Positions 55,083 to 64,000 of a stretch of 64,000 nt of DNA are shown here, piece after piece (within the stretch, counting starts at the first letter, position 1; each line of letters starts with the position of its first letter). Below the pieces are notes generated by a model. It was given only the letters and a program-made list of their open reading frames with translations, was not told the DNA's origin and ran no database searches. The translations under genes and the position numbers were made by a program. Source of the stretch: Fasciola hepatica (Eukaryota; Platyhelminthes; Trematoda; Plagiorchiida; Fasciolidae); NCBI GenBank assembly GCA_948099385.1, contig CANUEZ040000165.1:7638501-7702500 (forward strand), in the 5' to 3' direction.

Positions 55083-56975
55083 CTGAGTCGAACAAGCAGA
55101 CAGAAATGGGTGAAGAAAAAGAGAGAGAGAGAATTGCTGGGAAACAATGTGAGCAAAATAAAATAGAAACATTTCAAAGTAAAATCGGGAATTTGGAGTA
55201 AAATATGGGAATATCCCATTCTGCCCGCGCACATTATATAATAGTAAAGAATCAATCATTTCTGGTACTACTGCTACAACTAATACTATTACTACTGATA
55301 ATGTCACTACTACTGATACTAAACTTAAAACATTAACAAATGTAATGAGACTGCTTCCATTAAAAATATACTACGTATACTTCCAGTGCTACTAGTGCCA
55401 TTATTACCATTAGGATTCAAGAGAATGGATGGTCCATGGGATAACCAATCCGCTGGGATTCGGCGCGGATCCTCTCTGCAGATTTGCATACATTAACCGA
55501 ACGATTGTGTTCATTCCGGCACGTTGTCATAGTTATCTAGCGAGAAAATCGATCAAGCCTTAAATAACCATAATTCGATGATTCCTAAATGAGAGCGACC
55601 CGCGTCCCCATTCGCGTGCAAACATGTTATGAAGCGGAGAAAATCTTGTATTCTATACATGCAAGAACACACACACACACACGTGAACAAAGTTCTGAAC
55701 TAACGCGTGCAGCCGTGACCAAATACGAACAAAACCGGGCCCAGAGGATAGATTTAAAAAACGACCACATTCAACACAGACTGATCAAAGTAATCGGCGC
55801 AACGCGCCCCGCTTGACACGGAGTACGGTCAAAGGGCCGGTAAAATTCAACTACGAAATACGCGAAGCCCGGGAAGTGGCCCTCGTAGCGAATCTCGTGA
55901 AGCTCATATGAAACTAGAATGTGCCTGAATTTCGCGCATGAGTTCCAATCCAAAAGGGATAGAGGGCTTTGGTTGTGTGGTATTCGTTAATAAAACAGTT
56001 GAGCAGTATTTTACCGGAACGTCTATCGAATCGGGTGCACGGAATGCTATTAAACCGACCTTACCTTTCCGTTCAATTATTTTTTATCATGTAGTAATAG
56101 TGCAATATTTCAGCAAGGGGGTCACTGCTAATTAGAGGATGCCATTTGGGGAAAGTGACCGGCGGCGCAAGCGGGGTTCGAAACCGGGGTAGAAGGGTTT
56201 AAAGATCAACGTGATGACCGGTTGGTAACCTCAGGCCGACTGAATACGACACATTGGTGCGTCAATCCACCGCTATATTAGATGTGAACACGGATTTTAA
56301 ACGTGACTCAAACAAATCGATCTATCCAGGATAGTATGGCGCAGGTTTTGCGAAATGCCATTAAACCCACCCCTGGACGAATAGCGAGAACGCCGGACTG
56401 GGTTACACCTGCAATCATCTTTGTCGTCGTTGGCTCGTGTTCTGTGCTCAGGTGTGTGTGGTCGCGCGTTATTGAACAGCATTCACGTCACGTGGTTCGT
56501 GAACGAAGTTCATTCAGTCAGTATAGTCTGGTTCAAAGTGGTGACCTCACATTTGTCAAAACAGAAGAATGGCACGAAGCCCAAAACGCTCTCCGCGCTG
56601 AAACAAGGACGTATAAATTCACACACACGCCCAAGTGAAACATCTTTGATCAAAGTCTCAAAAACAATCACTAAAGCGTCCGTCAATCGCTGATGCTCTA
56701 TGATTCCTAACAAACCACAGCTTTTCCGTTGTGTAAGAGCCAAACGCCGCAGTTTAAGAGTCATCCATCATTAATGAATCAAGTCTACTTGAAAATATAA
56801 ACGATATCATCTGCTTTACAAAAAAACTGTAAATCTAAATGCTCCATAGATGTTTGTACGAATGGAAAAATGTGCCTATCGTAGGAAGCAGATTCCGTTG
56901 TTGTGTAATCGTGACTGGGTTTATGGCAAATTTATAGTGGAAAAAATCTATACAACCTGGCAGACTGTGCTTCTG
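55083..56975. other. Upstream of RGS exon 1, nothing coding recognised
   Basis: Short CA tracts, and a minus-strand tRNA-like remnant near 56170-56240 (GGTTTCGAACCCCG). The 111-codon ORF at 56303-56638 has no recognisable family. A 5' exon or promoter of the RGS gene may lie here or further upstream, but I cannot identify it. Confidence 0.35.
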
Positions 56976-56979
56976 GCAC

Positions 56980-57842
56980 TCTCGTGAGCTTTTCTCTGTT
57001 CTCTTCCAATAAAACTTCTGCCGAACTCATAGAACAGTTAAATGCCTCCTCATTGGGGTTGGAAAACGGACTTTACGGGGGAAGGAAATGGAAGGAAAAT
57101 CTAACGACCAAACGAGCTTCAGATGCCTGTCGATGTGCAGGAGCATTGTAAAAAATAAACACCCTAAAGGAGCACGCTTCCAAAAATCTATTGAAAATCT
57201 GGTTGTTCATTGTGGAGCATCCCACGGGTCGAAGAGCATGCAGTGATATTCAGGTTCGCCTCTTTATTTGACTGCAAGGTTTTGACTTTGGTTTTTGGCT
57301 TTTCTTTGACAGATCGTCCTATCCATCGAGATCACCAAATGTTGTGATTTGTTTAGTCAACATGAAGCTTCTTTGCCCTTGTAACCATTCTGCATACTGA
57401 GCACTCCTTGTCTTGACGTCGATGCTGTTGCTCTCAATAAGTTGAACTGTAAATTATTTCGTGCTGTGGTCATGGTTATCGAGGAGTTGATCAATAGAGA
57501 TCGCCCTGATGGTCAACCCGGAAAGTTCACACTCTGAATGTGTGTTATTGAAGAATTCACGTCCACAGCGTAGCATGGCTTAGCGATACTATCATCAGAA
57601 AATTTTTTTTTGAGGCCTCGTTTTAGCCCAGTATCTTGGTCACTTTTTGCAATGCCTCTGCACGTTTTTATGTTTATTCCGAGATGTACAGATATCAGCT
57701 TCAAATCATCGCCGTTCCGGGCACATTGTACAGTACGCCTGCGATCTTCATTCCTGACAGCTTTTCTTCTGCGGGTAGGACTTTTGTTCTCTTGGGTCAC
57801 GTCGACTATTTCAATCCCCTCTGTCACTTCGTCAGCGGACAT
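56980..57842 (-). pseudogene. IS630/Tc1/mariner-type transposase relic
   Basis: 57842-57513 is an open frame with an N-terminal helix-turn-helix of the type RRRTVQCARNGDDLKLISVHLG. After frame changes, LLDNHDHSTK (near 57490-57460) and AQYAEWLQ (near 57400) follow, then STRGMLHNEQ, FIFYNAPAHR (57159-57130) and FSFHFLPP, and finally an N-E-E-A-F in the place of the usual NPIE. In the family the Asp of DNAPxHR is catalytic; here it is Tyr, and there are frameshifts and stops, so it is dead. No terminal inverted repeats were identified. Confidence 0.75.
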
Positions 57843-59306
57843 CTTCGTTCTGACGTGATCGTTTCACGAATGACACAGTTACCGATTCTTACACCATTGT
57901 GTTAGGTTGAAACTGACCAGACGACCAAGAACGGCCCGAAACCAACGATTAGTTGTCACACCCTCATGCGCCTTTCAGTGTGTTGCTTACGTCGCATCAT
58001 CTGATTAGGCTATTTGTGCACATCAGGCCCACCTGATCACGCCGTACTCCGAGTAGGTAAAAACACGTCTGGGCCTTGCCGACATCGAAAAGCGACGACC
58101 ACCTGCGATAGCAATTGAATGCTACTGTACACGCTTGCGGTAGCTTTGGTTTTACAATCTTGTTGGGCCTTAAGGAGCTGTCACGTTGCCGTTGGGCTGA
58201 AAATCCTGTTCGCACCACTTTCTAGGATTCAGATCCTCGCTGAAACAGCTGCTTAGATGTGTAAGTCAAAATATCCGATGATATTCCACTGTTTACACAA
58301 GGTGTGGGATAGTCAGTCTAAGAGACGCTGATGAGTGGCTCAAACTGTAACGCAAAGCTGTTAGACTACGAAAAATCCTGTAGATATTTTTTAATGGTGA
58401 ATTTAGTAATGATGTCCTGCAAGACGGATGCACTTATTGGTGTGAATATTCTATCTATGTGGTATTATTATTATTATTAATATTATTAGAAGTATTAGTA
58501 TTAGTATTGTGGCTGTCCGTACAAGCAGTGCACGATCTGAGTTGCTGTGTGGGTTATGAAATGCCGTATTTCACGCCCAATGCTTGATGGGAGCTGTTAT
58601 ATCACTTGGTATAGAAGTAAAGAAAACAGTTGAGAGACAGAAAAAAAATAATAAGGACAGCTTTTCGTCTAAAGTGCGTGCGTGATTCATATTCAGAAAC
58701 TGTGGAGTTTGAGTTCGGGTTTGGACTCGTGCGATGGACACAGCAAGTGGTCATTCCTAACAAGCCATATGGGCCAGCTATGAAATGAACCGTGAGTTGA
58801 GTATCCTGAGTAGAAATCATTATTCACCAAAGAAGCACCATTATTGGTATTCTGGTTCAAAGTAGATTGCAAAAAACTATTTGTTGACTCCCGGTGACCA
58901 CTAAACCCTATCCTAATTTGTATTTTGATTCAAGCCACTACCGGTTGTTTGAACATTGTTTTAGACAACAAAATTTCTGTTCTACCATCATCTTTACCCA
59001 TCCGAATAGGAGTGTTTTTATGCACTTCCGAGATGGATCAATACGGATGGTATGTGGTGCTTAAAAGAATCACATGGCGTGAGGACAAACAACAAAAACT
59101 GGGGCATTTTAGCACTAAAGAAAAACATTGACCTCGGGATTAGGATATTTGATGTCCTACTGTCCTGGAAACATAATTATCTACACACAAGTAGACAGGC
59201 GCATAAACACACACACACACATACACACAAGCAGTTACTAACGCAAACTCAAACACCATCGAACAAAACCAAAGAGGACTGATAAAAAAATCACAAACTA
59301 ACGTCG

Positions 59307-59308
<2 letters not shown>

Positions 59309-59358
<50 letters not shown>
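59309..59358. repeat. (GT)n microsatellite
   Basis: A pure GT tract of about 50 bases. Confidence 0.92.
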
Positions 59359-60770
59359 TAGAGTAATTGTGACCGTGAAGACTGGTGTTTGCTATTCACG
59401 AGTAACTAGGTCGATATTATGATGAAAGCATCTCACAAGGGCAAGTCAGTATTGGACAAATAAACTCAGTTGTTGTACTTTATGACGACTCATGATTTTT
59501 ATGTTAATTAATATCACCGCCGTAGGTGTTTTTTTTTGACGTAGTGGGCCGTTTCTGTTGTTGCTGATGATGATGGTGATGGTGATGGTGGTTATGGTTG
59601 TGGTGGTGGTGTTGTAGCTGTTGCAGTTGCTGCTGCTGTTGATGATGCTGGTAAACATATATGTCTTTCAGTCAGATTATCAGAGAGATACTATTCACTA
59701 CTTCCAGTTAAATGTTTACTTTACGTTAATCCTACAAACAGTTTGCAAAATGTGGGGAAGGCAAGTAGGATTACTCATTATAGGCCCAGAAAAGAATGTT
59801 AAACACAGGGATGTCAGGACCAAACGATATTCGGATTGTAGTCAATCAAAGGGTACAGCATGTGTTGCCTTATATGGAGAAACTCTAATGTCCACAACAC
59901 GATGTTGTCGGTGGAAAAATATAATTATCACACGCATCGATTACCCCAGGCTACCTTTCTCAAAGTGGATTTACAATCACCAGTGCGCGCTGAGGATGAT
60001 GTCACCTCACGGCTGGTGCGATGAAGCGTATGCAAACTAAACACCAAGCTCTGCGATGGGCTGCCTACGAACAATACCAGTGATCTACCGGTACCTATCT
60101 GGTCCATGGGAATAATGCCGCAGTGTCTATTACTGAATCTACGATCCGATAAATCTTCGCGTGTAGAGAAGCTCTTCTGACCAGTAGATATGCTTTTCGG
60201 TTTCCCTCGCCCATGACATAACCCGTTATCCAATCCAATCAAGGAGGCATTTCGCTGTCTTAAGAGCTCAGTGTAAAATGTATTTGAATAGATCGATAAG
60301 AAACTGTTGTGACGCCCGAGTTCTACTCCATGATTTTCTGTGAGCGGTCTGTCCACGTGACCTCTGTTCACGGCTCAAATCTTTGCACACACCGTGAATG
60401 AAGAATTCAGATGACTGAACAACGCGTCAAACGACTGTGCGTATACTAATATTCTTCGCGGTATTTAAAGCGAAAAATGTACATTCCCCAACTGAGGCGC
60501 CCAGTCAGGTTTCTGCCTTGACGGGCTGACTGTACGCCGGCCAGTTAAAACTATCTATTATTGACCCAATTGTGTAGACTACTGTATAGTCAACCCGGCC
60601 TGGCATGCCCGACTGACTTGTGGCTTGTTTTCGGGGAAGGTTTCCATCCCGACTTCCTAACACAAACTCATGAGGGTACTATTACAAGGTCATTCTTAAT
60701 GAATGCATTGATTACTTCTAGTACTAACAATTTCGCCACACAGCTATTTTTAACATTACAACAGCTTTCT

Positions 60771-60772
60771 TC

Positions 60773-60836
<64 letters not shown>

Positions 60837-60840
60837 ATGG

Positions 60841-60914
<74 letters not shown>
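60771..60914. repeat. (TC)n-(TA)n-(GAT)n compound microsatellite
   Basis: Three adjoining simple repeats without spacers: TC, TA, then about 27 GAT units. It creates an artefactual poly-Met or poly-Ile ORF. Confidence 0.93.
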
Positions 60915-60915
<1 letters not shown>

Positions 60916-62979
60916 GCACTATTCCACATTCAGACAAGTATTCTAAAACCTTTCATAGATTGAGAACATTCCTCCATCTTTGCCGCAAAAATCAATACAT
61001 TTTCATCATCGCGTCCAGTTCAAAAGCAATGATCAGCAGATCTTGAAAAATGGCATAGGGCTGCCAAGAAACGCGTAACCCAGTTCTATGTAAGCAGAAA
61101 ATTTGGTGAAACAACCAATCAGATTAGCATGGAATAAACTGTTCACCCTGTATTGTATACAACTATTGCAGTATATCCGGTTATGTGAGATACAAGAACG
61201 TCACGTTCCGGGGAGTGGGGGATAGCCCGTTGATCGGTGTTGTTTGAGTGATATGAGCGTTTATCAGTTGATGAACGGCACTGACCGAAAAAACCGGTCG
61301 TATACGTTAGAAAAATATTGTACCCCTTATCTATATAATACACACTGTTCGGTATATTAGCTTGCGACCGCAGCTTCGTCTTTCTGAAGGTTAGTTGCAA
61401 TTAATCTGCGAAAAACTATTAGTGAATCAGGCTGTGTTTCCTTAGTGGATTCTTACATGAAGAGCATCCATTCAAAATTCTGAAACAAAGAGATGGGATC
61501 GAAAAAGCTAGGCGAGACACCCAAGCTGCTGAAAATACTATAGAATCCTATGGATAATACAGCCATGCATTATTTCCCGGAGGTTTCGAGGACATGACGC
61601 GTGCAAAATCTGCCGATAATCGATCGAACTTTTTACTGATGAATTTCAAGCAACTTATTTGAAATTTAACGGGAACAATAAGTTCCAATCATCTATCTAC
61701 ACGAACTAAACTACGATTCAGACGAACTTTTTTCTCTCTCTCATTTCATGCCTTGCACATGAGTACAGTTAAAAGGTCATACCTCATTGTCCAGACGGTC
61801 CGTAGATTCGTTGGGGATAACCGGCAACCTGACCATAAGATTTGGAGTGATGGAGACGCACCTAGGTCTTTTGGACAAACAAAACCCTTCCATTGTTCAT
61901 GAAATTGATTCCCGAAGAACACATTCTGATTGGGCGATCTCCACTAAAAACATCCCTGTCGATCCCCCGATCAATCCCCCCCCCCGCCCTCCCAAACCCT
62001 TTGGACCATCTTCTGGTGAGTGGCAAAGTACGATTCTAATGAAGCGCTTCATATTTTGATCCATTAGGCTATTCGAAAATCTCGCGATCAGGCAATAAGT
62101 CTCGTTCAGCTCAGTGGCCTTTTTGGACCAGTCATGAAGCCGTGCGATTGTGTGTTAATGACAATATTTCTCAATCTCATCACATATTCGTTCAAGAAAA
62201 ATAACAGGTTGGGTTGGAATCTGAGTATGATCGGCCGGCCGAGTTTGAATAGTCGTAGCGATTTCCGCGCTCTCGAACCCCCTCCCCACTACCACCACCC
62301 TACCTGAACAGCCGAGTAAAGAGGCCCGGAGGCAACATGTTCTATCTGAAGAGAAGCTATTCCCATCTCACGCCATCTAATTTTCGACAGGCCTCCAGCT
62401 GCACCGTTTGATCATACATTCAGAGTGGAAACACGTGATTCTCTATCCGACAGATGACAAAAAACCTCTCGATCATAGCTGGGCATAATTGATCCAATCA
62501 AGCATTATGTGAGGTACAAGTTAAATTTTAAACAAGGCATCCTTTGTTTATTCGATTCTCAAAGGTAATTAACTAGGCAAGAAAACATCTAATAGAAATG
62601 GCCATTACACGTGTGGGAAGGAGCACATTAGAAGAAATTAGCCCATAAAGTGTGGGGGAGAGGAAATAGTCCAAACTCAGATCTAGTTTGAGATGGACGC
62701 CATGCCCCGGGTCAGGTTTGTTGGTTTAGAAACCGAGAAAGTCTGTCCGTAAAATAATCTGGATGACTGCTGAGGCATAGACAATAGGAAAGGAGTTCGA
62801 GGTACAAACCAACTGCTTGGATAAATGAATTTTGAGTGTATTTGCACCATACGACCATATTACCTTTCTTTATTATCTACTATCGTCTGGTTGAGAGTCA
62901 TTAGCCATGATAAGTGCTTGTTGGAGAATCTCTCGCAGATTCAGCCTGAATTCTACTTCCATTGGCAGATACCGTAAAC

Positions 62980-62981
<2 letters not shown>

Positions 62982-63045
<64 letters not shown>
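62982..63045. repeat. (TA)n microsatellite
   Basis: A TA tract of about 64 bases, the longest in the window. Confidence 0.94.
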
Positions 63046-63046
<1 letters not shown>

Positions 63047-64000
63047 CAATGGAAACAATCTGACCATCCACCGAATAAATAGCAATACGATGCTACAGGA
63101 TTGAGCATTGTTCCATCTTTTACCGTCATCGTTTACAGTCTAGTAGGCCTTCCAAAGCCCGAAATTTCACTGTTTTCTCAGCTGCCAACCTAACTGCATT
63201 AATCACTAATGTCAAGACCGACATAGGCAGCGAATCGGGTCACAACAAGTTTACGGTATCCGCCAATGGAAATAGAATTCGAGCCTAATATAAAAAGACC
63301 AGGGATAAAAAATTGTGTGCTTCCGGCGAGAATGGAAAGCAAGATTTACGAAAAGCGCCGGTGGGGTTGATCATTTTGTACGATATTCTGCCGGGCCATG
63401 ACTTCCATGTCGAGAAGCTCAAACAATTTTTAAGAGCCACTTGGCCAATCACTTTTTTCAACGGTGACTTTCACAGATTTTCATCGCTAGTCACCTTTTT
63501 TGGACATTCTTCTCGGGAGCTTCATCAGCGAAAGAATCACCGAAGTGGGAATCGTTAAAATCGCTTGCGGGCAAATACAGGGGATGAGGCTTCGCGGCCG
63601 ACAACGTGTTTCCGTTTATCCGCACGCACTGCGTGAGCTTCGAACCCAACAGGAAGTCGTGCAAAATGATCGAATGCCTCACCGCTTTTCCCGAAAGTCT
63701 GGCTTTTGTCTCAATCCGGAAGCATGCCAATTTTATATCCCGGGTCTACGCATTCTTTTTTCGAACTACAAGAATTTGCCTAGTGGGAGATGTAAAATAT
63801 CTACTACAGCAATAAGGAAATTGAATAAAAAGGCTTTTGGTCTGCCTCAGACAGTGTCAAAGTAAAGATATTTTATAAAACACTCGTAATTGCCCAGACC
63901 TGAGTACAGGCATCGTGACAGCCCACAAAAGTGAAAGCAAGGAGAATCAGGAAATGTGCGCATGAAAAAATGCAAATATTTTTAAATCACATACTTTTTG

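Larger units (their letters stand above)
57850..64000. other. Non-coding and simple-repeat region
   Basis: Contains (ATT)n near 58467, (GT)n at 59309-59358, a diverged copy of the palindrome arm at 59997-60060, a (TC)-(TA)-(GAT) compound at 60771-60914 and (TA)n at 62982-63045. ORFs near the end (63313-63865) resemble nothing known to me. Confidence 0.45.

Noticed and set aside
60561..61046. 161-codon ORF
   Set aside because: More than half of it is (TA)n and (GAT)n simple repeat.

Overview
The window reads as repeat-rich animal DNA from a parasitic flatworm (probably a trematode, possibly a large-genome cestode). The grounds are introns of kilobases to tens of kilobases, a CsRn1-like Gypsy element, RTE/CR1-type LINEs of the kind common in flukes, tRNA-derived SINEs and abundant (TA)n and (CA)n tracts. 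I cannot name the species. There are no bacterial features, rRNA genes or CRISPR arrays.

One host gene can be assembled by eye. It is an RZ-type regulator of G-protein signalling on the minus strand, with four exons at 54987-55082, 52476-52537, 24409-24575 and 20413-20610. All splice sites are GT/AG, the intron phases (2, 1, 0) agree, and the gene ends at a TGA. From the first in-frame ATG it encodes 173 residues. Its introns are about 2.4, 27.9 and 3.8 kb, so much of the window (20.6-54.9 kb) is intron filled with mobile elements.

Layout: 0.5-3.8 kb holds a decayed CR1-like LINE (minus). 5.8-6.4 kb holds an RTE-type RT fragment. 7.8-13.5 kb holds a young, nearly intact CsRn1-like Gypsy element, with 412-bp LTRs differing at one base, a 4-bp target duplication and an apparent -1 frameshift signal between gag and pol. 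13.5-20.4 kb is SINE and microsatellite DNA. 21.2-23.5 kb is an RTE-type relic inside RGS intron 3. The 28-kb intron 2 contains a perfect 67-bp-arm palindrome (25.5 kb), an older BEL/Pao element (28.0-34.7 kb), an R2/NeSL-like relic split by a foldback element (34.7-38.5 kb), a SINE cluster (39-41.5 kb), two LINE fragments (41.7-43.6 kb), a broken CRESS-DNA virus Rep-like insertion (44.2-44.9 kb), a LINE endonuclease fragment (49.1 kb) and a head-to-head pair of tRNA-derived SINEs (50.0-50.3 kb). Intron 1 carries an unexplained 151-codon ORF on the opposite strand. Upstream of the gene lie a dead IS630/Tc1/mariner transposase (57.0-57.8 kb) and simple-repeat DNA.

The Gypsy element is the only mobile element here that looks recently active. 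The BEL LTRs are about 97% identical, and the LINEs, R2-like element, transposase and viral insertion all carry multiple stops and frameshifts.
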